A stretch of DNA of 64,000 nt from Climacium dendroides (lineage: Eukaryota > Streptophyta > Bryopsida > Hypnales > Climaciaceae), in assembly GCA_950106755.1 (NCBI GenBank), contig OX467082.1:26474001-26538000 (forward strand), written 5' to 3'. The stretch's first letter is position 1. Each line of letters opens with the position of its first letter. Positions 38,083-50,971 of this stretch are shown in pieces. A model generated the notes under the pieces. It saw only the letters and a program-made list of their open reading frames with translations. It did not search any database and was not told the origin of the DNA. The position numbers and the translations under genes were made by a program.

Positions 38083-39604
38083 TCCCTAAAGGCCCAAGGC
38101 CATTTTTTAGTCAAAAACCACTCAAAACTACCACTTTTGGTGTGTTCACTCAAAGAAACAAAAAAAATTTAGAATCTAATTACAAGATCTTACACTTTAC
38201 TTTTTTGAGATCATATTGTAACAATTTCATGAAGTTTGACTATACATACTGAGAGATATTAGCATCCAAATTTTATTTATTTACTTATTTAGAATACTAG
38301 CCTATAATTTCAAATGATTTTGAACACCATTTGTGAAAAAAATTGTACTATGGACTTTGAATTTAAAGTATTTTGTGCTAGAAGGATTGAATTGAAAGTC
38401 TAGTTTTTTTTAATAAAAAACACACATTTGATTTTCATTCTTTAAAAGATTATTGAGTAGAAGTAGGTCCAAAATTGAAAGAAAAACTAAATTTTTAATA
38501 GATCTAAGATGGGATTGAAACACAATAATCCCAATGGTAAGATTGTTCTAGCAAGCAAATTTAACCTTTTAAAATAATTTTTTTTGAAAAATTGTGAAAA
38601 TTGCATTTAAAAATGAATCCTATAAGTTATTTTTTCAAGAAGATACTTAGATTGCTCAAAAAACAAGATTGTTCCCTTTAGAGGATAAGTGGATTTTGGG
38701 CAGGTACCTATGGTCTCATTTGTTGTCTTGATTTTTTGAAATTTTTTTAATAGTTTAGTGGGAATATAATTTTTTTTCAATCGGTGTCTATGAACAAAAG
38801 TTATGCTCAAACCAATGGAGATGGGGGGAAATGGGAGGAGAGGGGGCAACAAAAAAACTTCAAAAACTAAGAACTTCAAAAAAAATCTCATACATTAAGT
38901 TTTTGTGTATATGTCGAGCTTTGATTCATTCCATTTGGATTTGTTATGAGAAATTTATGGACAATCTTGTTTTTCAAGCAATTAGAGCATTTTTTGAAAA
39001 AATAACTTGGAGGATTCATTTCTAAATGCAATTTTTACAATTTAAAAAAAAAAAAAGAACCACATTGTATAGTTCACTTGCTAGAACAATCTCATCCTTG
39101 GAATTAGTGCATTTTAAATCCATTTTAAAATATTAATAATTGAGGCTTTCCTTCTATTTTGTACCTACTTCTACTTAATAATTTTCTTAAGTATAAAAAA
39201 TTAAGTTTTTAAAATTTTTTGAATTTTTCCATGTACTCTCAACTCACTTCTACACTATAAAAATTTAAATCTCATAACTCTTTAGTGCAAAAAATTAAAG
39301 TTAAGAAGGTTCGAAGTCAAAGAATCTAGTTGCACAATGTACTAAAAAATTTGTTTTTTTCACTTTAAACGCAAATATCTTGCAATTTGTGTAGTCAAAA
39401 TTTTTGAAATTTTTTCCACACATTCTCATACTAGTTAGGTGTAAGATACTATGGTTAGATATTCAAAAAAATAATGGCAGTTTTGAGTGTTTTTTGGCAG
39501 AAAAAAGGTCTTGGTTCTTTAGGATTAAGTTTTACTAAAAGTTGAGTTTATAGGAACATGCCAAAATCCATTTTGTTCCTGAGGGAACAATGGTTCTTTA
39601 GGGA
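38083..39604. mobile_element. Nested TTAA-flanked elements (outer copy with an inner insertion)
   Basis: The outer ends are TCCCTAAAGGCCC (38083) and GGTTCTTTAGGGA (to 39604), the latter followed by TTAA. The outer copy lies in reverse orientation: its left side resembles the tail of the 59-kb copy and its last 76 bases the head. Between about 38660 and 39528 sits a forward copy, from GATTTTGGGCAGGTACCTATGG-type head sequence to the tail TTGGTTCTTTAGGATTAA. Non-coding. Confidence 0.5.
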
Positions 39605-40324
39605 TTAAACAATGAAGCATGGTGCATTTTCTTTCAATCCCATGTCAAAACTTTGAAAACATCCAAAAATTCAAAGAGTTATTGCACTCTTAAGCTCCCT
39701 GTGCTTTATTTAGATTTTCTTCTTTAAACGATTTTCAAATTTAAATTTAATTTTTTTTGTTTTTCATTCTAGAATTCATCTGCAATGAAAATCCCAAATA
39801 ACTCTAATACATATTCTACTTGATAAAATTTTATGGATAGATTATACTTAAAAAAATAACAATAATTTATTTTTTCTAACCAATTTAAGAAATCAATATT
39901 TACAAAAGTACTTATTCATATATAAAAATGGTAGTTTTTTTATCAATCAATTATATAAGGCTATATTTAGCTTGATGGTGGTGATTTGACTAAAAGGTCA
40001 TCACCAAGGGTGTTTGGGATATAAGAAAAAATCCAATTATTTAAAAAAGATAATGCTATTTGTCATGTCTACTTTTAATTCTTTTTTAAAATAAATTAAT
40101 TGAATTGATTTTTGAATATTTAACAAAAATATTCAAAAATCTGCATATTAGTTTAGAAATTAGTATTTTTTTAATCTAATAAAACATGATTAAAGATATT
40201 TTTACATTGATGATTGATATGTAGTTTCATGCAATAAAAAGATTACATTGAAACTCAAATATGATTTAAGAAGCTAAACTGAGTTCAACAACAAAGTTTG
40301 ACCTAATGTAACCTTTTAGGGACT

Positions 40325-40566
40325 AATCCCCAATGACCCAAGTGAGTTTTAAGGAATTTTTTGAGTTGCCGGCCTCGGGAAAAAAATACATATCATAACT
40401 TTTTAACCATGTAGTCAAAAGTTATGAAAATTGTTGGACTTTAAAGCTATTCCTTCGTCACATCTTTTGCCAAAAATTTCAAAGAAACAAATAAATTTTT
40501 TGTTCATAGTGAGCTGCCCCAAATTGCTATGTTGCCCCAAAATAATGTCTAATCCTTTAGGGATTA
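40325..40566. mobile_element. Short TTAA-family relative
   Basis: Ends CTAATCCCCAATGACCCAAG and CTAATCCTTTAGGGATTAAG. The interior (AACTTTTTAACCATGTAGTC, AAAATTTCAAAGAAA) is the reverse of the 18.6-kb and 44.3-kb blocks. Non-coding. Confidence 0.45.
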
Positions 40567-40859
40567 AGTTAATTCCAATTAATGGATTAAACATGATTGA
40601 ATTAGTTTGATGTTTTGGATGAAATTCATATGAAATTTGGATGTAAGCATAGAAAGTGGATGTATTTGGGACAATGTAGATTAATAGAGAATGAAAGTTG
40701 GATGAAAATCACACTAACTGGATAGTGTGAAGTTGTTAGTTCAAACAACATTGCATGGATTTCAACTAAAATGCTGTGAACTAGCATATTAGTGCCCCTC
40801 ACATATTGGAGTTATTTCAAATTCAATGCAATGGAGTCTTATTACTGCAGTGTGCAGTA

Positions 40860-42060
40860 GTAATTGGAATACCTTGAGTTGAGAGCTCTACGCACCCCCT
40901 GCATGAAACAGCTTATGAAACCAATTTGCTCAATGGAGCATTGAAGGCCTGGCCTGGCTAATACTTTTGCCCTGCCATCTGAAATTTTTCAGTTGGTTAA
41001 GTACGGAAACTTAATTCATTGCCTTAACCTTTCGTGGAGACCAAAGCGATGCCAAATTATGCAGAGCATGCTCTGTGACCCCAACCGCGGCTTTTGCAGG
41101 AGGATTCCCATGTTCACGAAGCAGCTCCTTACAACCCTCCTGCAACGCTCGCGTCCGCCGTCATGGAGGCCTGATAACTTTTGTTGACCATTTCAGTGAT
41201 TATTTCCTGTCAGTCCCAGTCCTGCTTCCCTCTTCCCTCTTCCTCTTCCTTCCTAGATGTCAACAACTGCAGATCGAATGCTGCTCACACCACAGCTAAG
41301 CTAGAACACAGGTTTTAACAGCTAAGCCAACCTCATGTAACTCCACCATTAAGCGTAAGTTAAGTTCATCAAGAGGGGAGAGGATTGTCATTCCCTACCA
41401 TCTCTAACTTAATAAATCACATTGAACTTAACCAGCAGTGGAATTCAATGGTAGTTAAGTTATGTTACACAAAGACTCCATTCATTCCTGATGTGTACAA
41501 GCTCCAAGTCGCAATGAAGTGCATAGCTTGCGTCCAGTTGAATTTCTGAATAAGTCTTTAAGTTGAGTTCCTGTGAAAGGTTTTAATGGAGGAGCTCTTG
41601 AATTCGTCGCAATCCAGAAGTAAGTTCAGTTCAGTACACACACCAATGCCAGGCTGAGGTTTCGTAGGATCCAAGTCCATCGGTTTCTGGGCTTTCCTTT
41701 CCTTTCCATCGATACTACCAACATTTACTTTTGTCTCCAGAAGGAGAAGAGAAAAAATGGGCCAAGGGGAAGGTACACCTGGGCCTCTCATCACTCATCA
41801 CTGCAAGCTGCAGATGCTGGCTGGTGAAAAAAGAGAAAAAAGAAAAGGAAAAAAAGGAAAGAAAAGGAAAAACAGACTGGTGAGCGGAGGTTTCTGCAGC
41901 ACATATGCAATGAATTTTGGGACCTGACCCAGTGGCCATGCAGCCTCATCCTTGGTACGGTAAGGTAAGGTAGTGCACTGAGACAGTGGCTCAATGGAAG
42001 GGCTGACGAAGGGGATATAACTTATCACAAAGCTTCTCACTGTTCACACTTGCCAGTGTT
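40860..42060. other. GC-richer island without a recognised gene
   Basis: Composition is clearly less AT-rich than the surroundings, with CT-rich and GA-rich runs (for example 41222-41252 and 41827-41872). Open frames reach only about 60-80 codons, with no known motif. Could be an untranslated or promoter remnant or a TE fragment. Confidence 0.35.
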
Positions 42061-42096
42061 TGGGATGCTGCCTGCAGTGCAGTGCAGGACACTAAC

Positions 42097-42420
42097 TAAG
42101 AGGAGGTCAACAAATCGCCCATTTAAGAGCTGAAACTGAGTTTTGGGGAGGTGAAGCTTCTTGAATAATTTTTCAGAAAATTTTCCTTGAAAAACAAGTG
42201 GAATTGGCATCTAACCCAAGTTGTTTCATATTTTTTGGAGTTTTCTGGAATTAGTTATGGATTTTTGAAGTTGAAATAGTATAGGGCTCTAAAGTCGCTC
42301 ACCTCCTAAAATGTACATTGTTTGTACATTGTTCAAGGCTACAAAAAAGCAACATGTACAAATTGTGTATATTTTGAGGAGGAGGGCGATTTTAGAGCTT
42401 GTGTGATTTTAGAGCCTTAA
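42097..42420. mobile_element. MITE of the AGGTAGGAGG family, copy 3
   Basis: The left end AAGAGGAGGTCAACAAATCG and interior GAAACTGAGTTTTGGGGAGG, TTGTTTCATATTTTTTGGAG and ACCTCCTAAAATGTACATTG match the other copies. The right end is degenerate (TTTTAGAGCCTTAA). Confidence 0.6.
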
Positions 42421-43856
42421 GTTTAATCATGTGATTTTTTTAGTGGCAATTTAATATTTATTTTTTGATGCAAGTAAAGAACCTTTACTACAAGTGCTCA
42501 ACTGCAAGTAGCTTGGGTTTGCAAGCAAAACAAAGAAGGTAGTAAGGTAGACAACCCTATTACCCCCCTCATTTGCAATTTGAATATCTTGGAGCCAACT
42601 TCAAGAAGTTCTACTCTTGTTTCATGAATCAAATCCAAATGGACTTTAAAAAATTATAATTTTTTGTGAATTTCTAAAGTGATTTGCCTTGAATATACAA
42701 AACTATCTATAAAGTAAAGTCATAAATGTCCCATAAACAATTCATAACCAATTTTTTTCATTCTTCATGAAGTGCCAAAAAAAAATGTTATGGTGGTGCT
42801 CCACATTTCAACATTCATCTACATTTTGGATAGAGAATATCACATTGTATAGCACATATCACATTACATAGCACATATCACATATCCATAATACTGTTTT
42901 CATCTACAATTTGGCAATTTCATCCAAGTTGTTTTTTTAATTTACAAATTTCTTGCAAAATACTAATATTTTATGATTTGTTAACATTTTTTAGCCAAAT
43001 TATTATTTTTTGATGCAATGTAGCACTATCTGGGTGAAAGTACACTAGACCCCATACACTTTTGGCAAAATTTTAGTACTTTAAAAGTACAAATTTACTA
43101 AAGAAAGTGAAATAGAAGGTGGAAAAACAAAAAATTTCAAATTCCATCACTTAGCCATTCTAGAACTAGCCAATAGACTCTAAAATCTTAGAGTTGATTT
43201 TGAAATTGCTCACTTTTCACCAACTTATCCATTCCCAACTAAAATAATACTTTTTTTTAGATCTTTGCTACAAGAATGATGTGATTGTAAATTCAACAAT
43301 AAATCCTAATAGAAGATCTATTGATGTCTATTCTGGAGAAAGGAAATCAAAATTGAAGTTTCCTGAGACCAAAAATTTTGTACTTTTTCATATGATTGAA
43401 GTACAAAATTGACTATGACTTCTTATAAATAATTCACAAAAGTACAAATTTAACACACTCAAAGAAGTTTTTCAACAAATCTTATAATGCACATGCAAAC
43501 TAGACATATCTAGCATCTAGAAAAATAAAACAAAAGTTGTAAAAATGACCTTTAAGTATGAATAACACCTTGTAGAAAACCACGTTCCTTGAGAAAATTG
43601 CATTGTGACATGAAAAGTACAAGGGTCTAGTGTACACTTACCCATCTCCCCTCCAATCCTATTGATTATTGCCTTTCCAAGTATCTAATGGCACTTTAGT
43701 ATTCACCAATAAAGGATTGACATCGTACCCTTGATTGGCATTAATGCACTAATTTTGGCAAAAAATGAATGGAATTGGATGTTTTTTTGGATAGGATTGG
43801 GGCCAAAAGTAGGATGATGGAATTAAGCAGTGAACAAAATTGGGCTAATCTATCTT

Positions 43857-44190
43857 ATTAGTTATATTTTTGAGCTCAAAGATGGATCATATTGGGGAAT
43901 GAATTTGGAAGATTTAAAAAATAGTCTCCAATTTTGAATGGTTGAAGTTGTCCAGAATCACTGCAAAGAATTTCAAAGGAAGAGAATATTGTCATACACC
44001 TAAATGGGTACAAATAAGCAATTATTAGTTATATTTTTGAGCTCAAAGATGGATCATATTGGGGAATGAATTTGGAAGATTTAAAAAATAGTCTCCAATT
44101 TTGAATGGTTGAAGTTGCCTAGAATCATTGCAAAGAATTTCAAAGGAAGAGAATATTGTCATACACCTAAATGGGTACAAATAAGCAATT
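43857..44190 (+). repeat. Nearly exact 167-bp tandem duplication
   Basis: Units 43857-44023 and 44024-44190 differ at about three positions (GTTGTCCAGAATCACTGC against GTTGCCTAGAATCATTGC). The boundary is ATAAGCAATT followed by ATTAGTTATA. Its very low divergence makes it a recent local duplication. Confidence 0.9.
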
Positions 44191-45904
44191 GAGCACTGCT
44201 TCCATTAAGTAACTCCTAAAGGACCAAGTAGCAAATTTTGACAATATAGCATTTTTGGTCATCCATTTACAAATGGAATTTTCATTTTTTTTCTTTGAAA
44301 ATTTCACTCAACATGTGGTTGAGGAGTAGCTATAAGGTGCAATACTTTTTATAACTTTTTACTGCATGGCAAAAAAATTATTGTTTGATGTGTAGTTTTT
44401 TTTCAATTTGAACAACTTGTGCACCTATAAAAACACTTTCTTAAACACTAAAATTATATGAGTCCCCTTGGAGGGACTCTACAAGGCTACCAAAGTTGGA
44501 CCAACAATCCAAATTAAAAAAAGTTAATCAAAAAAGTTTGAACTTGATTTTTTAGAATTATTATTATATGTGGAAAGCTTTTAATCATTCCATTTTGATT
44601 AACAAGATGATTAAAGTTATGAGGAGTTTTAGTTTGTAGGCAATTATGGAAGCTCTACTCTAAAATAAACTTTGAAGTTCTTTATTGAACTCAATTTTCA
44701 ATATTTTTTGAAAAAAACATAACCATATAATTTAAGTTATTTATTAAAACATTGCAACCTTTAGGATTGGAATTTGTCAATTCTATAACTAAATTCTTAC
44801 CAATTTAGTATTCTAAATCATACTCTATCTCTTTCTACTTACTATTTTTCACCAAGCATGAATATGATAGATATGTGCTTGAAATTGTCTTCTTATGTAT
44901 TTCCAACTTATTTCTTCAATGTATTATGGAAAGTTGCAAGTTGTAGGATTGACACATTTGGGGACTAAAAGTTTGAAAGATGGAGTATAAGGTCATTTGG
45001 AAAGAGTTGAAAGTACTTCTTTTTGAAATTCTAAGATCATGATCTTGCAATTGGTAAGGTTTTTCACTATGAAATTTTAGGAGGGTGTATTCTAACAAGT
45101 TAAATAAAGGATCTTATGGTTGGATTTGTTAATGAATAAATATAAAAGAAGATTTTAGTCTTGCTTTGGATATAAGTATTTTGAAGTAGTTTTAGGCCTA
45201 AATTCAATGAATTCCATCAAGGACTAAATTGCCTAATTTTTGTTGAATGTTTTGAAAATCCTAATTGATTTTAGATTCCCTTCTTATACATTTTTGGAAT
45301 AGCACGTGAATTTTCAATGTGCTAAAAATAGATGTATCTAAAGTGACTCAAGACTCATAGATTTAGGTTGTATATTTTAGATAAGAATTTGTAGGGGGCC
45401 GTTTTAGAAAAGGGTCAAAATTAGTTGTGGTTACTTTAGTTGCATAAATGTACATAAACTTAGATATATAAATGATCCATCCATAATTAGGATATTTTTG
45501 GATGTTCTTGCTTTCTCAATCATATCAAGAACCCAAATTGCATTAGGTTATTGGAAAATTGAAAATAATATCTCCAAACATATCCAATTTCAAACCTCTA
45601 TTAAACCAATTCATAACATTGAATCATTCTTACTCCATTAATTGGAAGCCTTGGCCTTGCTAAGTAATCTTCTGTCCAATTCCACATTTGTCTGTATCCT
45701 TTTCTATTAAAGTAAAAATGAAATGTGAAAAGGTAGATGATTGGGGCATTTATGTGACATTATGGGTACTTTTCAATTTTCCGTAGAAAGAAATAAGCTT
45801 ACTTAGTGGTGATTAAGGAATTCTTAGATTATAAAAATAATAGAATTGGCAATTTAGGTTAAATATTGTGTTCATTAAGAAGTTCTTCAAGGGAGTTGGT
45901 TTAA

Positions 45905-46750
45905 CCCCTAAAGGCCTAAGGGTTTGGAAGAAAACACAATTATGTTATAAAATATGAGTTTTATAACCTTTTTGAAGTTTGCATTCAAGGAAATAAACTT
46001 AAGCATTAAAAGTAGAAAATATCTATATGGTCAAAGTTTCAAAACTATTTATAGATTTACTTCAAATGAATTTTGAAGTTTCAAATTTAAAAAATCATCA
46101 AAATGCAATTTCTATCTTTAGAATTTGATTTATTTAATCATAATTAGTCAAAATTGTCATTCTAATGGTTTTGTGAGAAGGGCATATAATCAATCATGGA
46201 ATCATCAATACTTTCTCCATTTAAAAAAAATTTCTTTAAAATTTTTTTTTGACACTACACTAATGATGATAAATAGTGTTATGTTGTGATTAGTGTTACT
46301 TGGACTTTTATCCCGGTCACTCTAAACTTCAATTAGTTGGCATTTAGTGTTGTGTTCACTTTTCTGAGTAGTAACTTTTTTGAGCACGTCATAGGTTTCT
46401 TCGATTCATACGTTTTTCTTTGCATTTTGATGAAATAGTTAGGTAACACTAAATGTAAACTTGTAAAAAAATTATACCCAATAGTTGACAAATAATGTCT
46501 ATGTTGACATTTAGTGTTGGTAACATTAACCGGATTGTTGACAATTAGTGTTATGCTTTGTGATTAGTGTTGACAACACTATTTATCATCATTAGTGTAG
46601 TGATCTTAGTTTTGAAGGTGAAACTAGAAGACAATCCTCTATAGATTGCATTATTTATAACAATGAAAATTGAAGAAAAGTTATTTTTTGTTTGAAAACA
46701 TTGTCCAAAGTCAAGTTGTGATTATAAAATGGTTGATGGGCCTTTAGGAG
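45905..46750. mobile_element. TTAA-flanked element, 846 bp, hosting another MITE
   Basis: TTAA (45901-45904) precedes CCCCTAAAGGCCTAAGG. The right end GGGCCTTTAGGAG is followed by TTAA (46751-46754). The element at 46253-46602 lies inside it, so the outer copy inserted first. Non-coding. Confidence 0.65.
46253..46602. mobile_element. MITE with perfect 28-bp termini, pogo-like ends
   Basis: The left terminus 46253-46280 starts CACTACACTAATGATGAT and ends AATAGTGTT. It is the exact reverse complement of 46575-46602. Subterminal GTGATTAGTGTT occurs repeatedly. The first bases CACTACACTAA are the same as the right end of the pogo-like element at 31656-34197. Flanks are GA on the left and AT on the right, so a TA duplication is not evident. 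350 bp, non-coding. Confidence 0.85.
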
Positions 46751-48800
46751 TTAAGCTCCCGTAGGACTTTTTGAAAGCTTAGGTAGCTTTATATGCTAAT
46801 ATTACTACTAGAAAAATTTATGACCCAAAAAATAAAAAATTTGTTGTTTGAATTACATTGTCTTGGTCAAAATTACATTAAAATTTCATAATGCTGCATT
46901 AGCAAGTGCCACATTAGTATATGTGTTGGCATTGCGGTTTGATCTCAAGCCCTTATTCTTGCAAATCACATTCTCCAACTAACAAACCATGGTTAAATTC
47001 ACATGTGCACATACAAATTGATACATCTATTGGATTTTCGTTGATTTGATTCCAAAAGAAATTAAAGTGCCTAAAACAGCATAAATCTTTTGATGTCTTT
47101 AGAAAATTCTGTTAAATTGGTCAAGTTGTGACCACCAATGCTCATAACAACTTCAAATTGATGATTTTTTGTTGTTTTGATCATAGTTTTCTAATATTGA
47201 ATAGAGAGGAAATAGCAATGGAGTTAATGGGCTGAATATTTTCACAAATCCTCATAGCAATACATTAAAAAATGTACTAAAAATGAGAATGAATTTTTAA
47301 AATGGTTGAAAATGATTTTTTTTTCCAATTTTCACTAAATGCACTAAAAATGGCAATTTTAAAACAAATTTAGAACCATTAGTTCATTCTAGTGTAAATT
47401 CACAAGAATTTTTAAATTAAAAAAATTATTTACTTGATTAAAAGAAGAAAAAATTTGTGTTGACCTTTGGGATTTTGATTCTTTTAAAGAATGAGTTTAA
47501 AAAAAAATTAAAATCTTACTCATATAGTTGTTGGGAGGATATCCTTTCATTGCAAGATGATTTGGGAAATATTAGACACCTCTATTATCTTTAAAAATTG
47601 GCTTGCAAATAATTATCATAACTATTGACCCAATGGTCTAAATTCCCAAAGTTGAATAGTGCTTTATTCTCCACAAAGTTGAGTTAAGCTATGTCAACCA
47701 TGTTGAGCACGGCCTAAAATTTCTTTTCTTCTAACTTCAAACATTATAATGTTGCAATCTAAGGGGTGAAATGGGCTAAAACATTTTACACAAATTTCTA
47801 TAGTTTAGTATAAATTTGCATGGTTGAAAGTTTGAATAATGTTTTTACATTTCAATTATGTTCAATGTACTAGAAAGTGGCAATTTTGGATATTTTCTGT
47901 GAAAAATAGTAAAAATCAATTGGTGTTTTGATCAAGAATTTCTTTTAGGCCCCTATTTGAAGAGAGTTTATATTTCCTAAAATGCTCACTTTGAAAATTC
48001 ATAAAACTTTCAAGTAATCATTACTAAAAATATATTTTGACATGCATTTTTCTATACCAAGATTTGTTGTTTTTTTAATTGAAAAATTGTATAACCTTTA
48101 ATATACACTCTAAAGTGTTTAGATTGTTTGACTGAGTATTAATAGGTATATCTATTTTAATGACACCACCTCAAGGACAAATATATTTTTTAATACATTT
48201 TTTCATGTATTCCTATTATTTGACATGAAAAAGGTATCCAAGAAGATTTGCATGCAAGATAGTTTTAAAAGATATGAAGAAATTATACAAATACAAATTT
48301 TTTATTATTATAAAAAGATTGAATGTACAATTTGGGTTTTAACCACTTAACCTTGAAACTTTGCATAGGACAAAAATGCTCAATGAATGATTTTTAGAAA
48401 AATGTAGAAATTAGAAATGCATTTAATCAACCAAAAATTTGATAAATTTTAGCAAACTACCTCCAAGGTTAAGAACTTGCCATGCAAATTTTGAACAACA
48501 AAAGAATGCAAACGTACATGTTCTAAGCATAAATTTTTTTTTCCATCCATCTAAATGTTTATAGACGCTTGTGCTAATTCTCTAAAATTTGTATTAAACA
48601 GATTTTCAAGACTTTTCTTTGGCAAATATTCTATGGACCAAAGGATACAAATATATTTCACTTTTTAAAAGTTTATACTCCATAATAAAGAAGGATCCTT
48701 AAACTTGAATAAATAAGTAAATAAAATATAAAAATGAAAACTTATGTAATGCATGTAGCAAGATATTTGCCTTGAAATTCACAATTGATGAGCAAAGAGA
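46751..48800. other. AT-rich intergenic, nothing recognised
   Basis: No gene, RNA or clear inverted repeat seen. Confidence 0.45.
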
Positions 48801-50889
48801 TGATTTCCACAGTCACCAACCTCCAAGGGTTTGAAATAGCGGGAAGCCATTCATTTATTTGCGCCAGAAGGCTGAGTCTAGTTAGGAATCAAGCCACGCA
48901 AATCAAGAGCCAAGGAGCTAGCCAAGGTAGCAGCCAGAGCAATCATGCTCAAGTGTGAAGCAGCTTCTGCAATGTTGGTCCCACCGTCTGTCTGCGTGTT
49001 GGACCGGAGCACCCAATGATTAAGATACTTCAGCTCCACCAGTCTGCCTTCGCACACAATTTCATCTCTCCGTCACCCTGGAAACAATTAATTCTTCTCA
49101 ATTTCCATAAACTTAGTAATACGGACTTCAATTCGAGCAAAACTATATAACCACAGCAGCGTCGATCAATCATGGAAGATTAGTTAACAAACAGAAATGT
49201 GGGTCGAAGACCGCTACTTGCATCACTGGTGAATGATGTGAGTAGAATAATTTTTAGGAAAGAGTGAATTAGGTCAGTTGAACCAACTTGGAATGCACGA
49301 TTGCAAATGGGAAATGAGATTTTCTATCATTTTAAACAGCATATTGCGAAAAAAACAATGTTAATCCTTGAAGAAGAAATGACATCAATAATAACGGGAA
49401 AAAAAATTGAGAGCATCGGCATGAGCCAGCCTTGCAGAACATTCGAGGACAGTGGATCACCCTTTCCATTGTAGCTAGTACCGGTACACTGTAGTTGGTA
49501 GTAACTCTATTTTTTATAAATAGTTGTCTCAGTACCAAAGCTTTCATTCTTAAACTCAAGAATGATGTGAAAGGATTTGTACCAAGGAAGGATGCCACAT
49601 GCAAAGTCAAAAGATCTTGACTAGATTCTTCCTTGAATTATCGGTAAGTTCAGAGCTCCTTTCCAACAATTCCAGGAGTTTACTCTAATTTCGCATTAGG
49701 AAAAAGCATTTTTCAATTGACTCTAGCGGTGAAATCACAAGTCGAGGGTGAACCCGCTACTAAGCGCAAAAACCAAGAGTTCTGAACATTTAGTTTTTGA
49801 CATTAAAAGAAAGAAAGATGCGAATTATCTGACGTCGCTTATCTTTGGACTGACATCAAATTATTTCGAGCCCCTCACTTTTTCAGCATCTTGACAGGAT
49901 TAAGTTATTCAACTTCACATGGGTTTGATCTCGACGGACAACTCAAAACCAGTCTGCACGACGTTCAATTATGCAATCCAGGAACTGTAATTTCACAGCC
50001 AAGCAAATGCACCAACCACAAAGATGCATGATGCAAAGTGCAAACGCGGATTAAGTACAGGTGGGCTGGTGAATGTAGAATAACAGTACAAATCCCTTCA
50101 ACTAATATATATACCGGGAGCGGGCAATAAGCACAAACTTTGACTTCACAAGCTGCAGAAAGAGCGTGGAATATTTGTACCTGATGTTACGTATCATAAC
50201 CAGATCGGGAGCCAACTGAACTGTCTATGGTTCGTAGCGCACTCAGTCCGATACCATCAGCGTGCGTAATCTGCTTGGTCCAGTTGTCCTCAGGAGATTG
50301 TTGTTCTTTGCAGCTGAAACAGTGGACAAGGCGTTATAAATCCTTGTAGAACAAGAATTCGATAGAAAATACTGAAGGCGCAGTACAGCTCTGATCAAAC
50401 GTAACTACAATAGATCGTACATCAAACTCAGACCGCTTAATGACAGCATATCGAATGCTGTTATCTATGTACGTACTCTACCGCCGAGACGTGCAGCACG
50501 GAGATTCAGGTGCTTGTGCAGGGAGATTAACAGTTGACTCGAGACAACAAATATCCGCCAGCAATCTACCAAATTAAAGAAACTCTCAACGACAGTTCAG
50601 CTAGCTGCATGCTCCCTGCAATACAGCTTTTTTTTTCTGTTATCAAAAGCCAACTTACTTCACCTGCTCAGCCAAAATTAAGCGTTCAAAGCGATTGACT
50701 GTGTACGCGGTGTGCTGCAAAAAGCACGTCTAATATCACAGCTGCTCCCACCACCCACATCAAACCAGTCCCAGTAACGAGTGAGCTCATATGATTGCAC
50801 CTGTAATTAAATGTTGTGGATATCACTTCACCGCGCACTTAACCCTAATAAAATGTGTCAATTTATTACATGATCACAAGTATTAATTG

Positions 50890-50971
50890 GATGTTGTGCT
50901 GTCCGTTTCCAAGTCCACAGATGTACACCTCTGTGGACTTGGAAACGAAAACACGCGGACAGCACAACATC
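50890..50971. other. Perfect 31-bp stem-loop with one 10-base bulge
   Basis: Left arm GATGTTGTGCTGTCCG (50890-50905) plus TTTCCAAGTCCACAG (50906-50920); loop 50921-50930. Right arm CTGTGGACTTGGAAA (50931-50945), bulge CGAAAACACG (50946-50955), then CGGACAGCACAACATC (50956-50971). All 31 stem positions pair exactly. It could be a small-RNA precursor-like hairpin or a very young inverted duplication. Confidence 0.85.

Noticed and set aside
46253..46602. CACTA superfamily assignment
   Set aside because: The ends read CACTA...TAGTG, but the three flanking bases differ (TGA and ATC), so no 3-bp duplication supports it; kept as pogo-like/unassigned.
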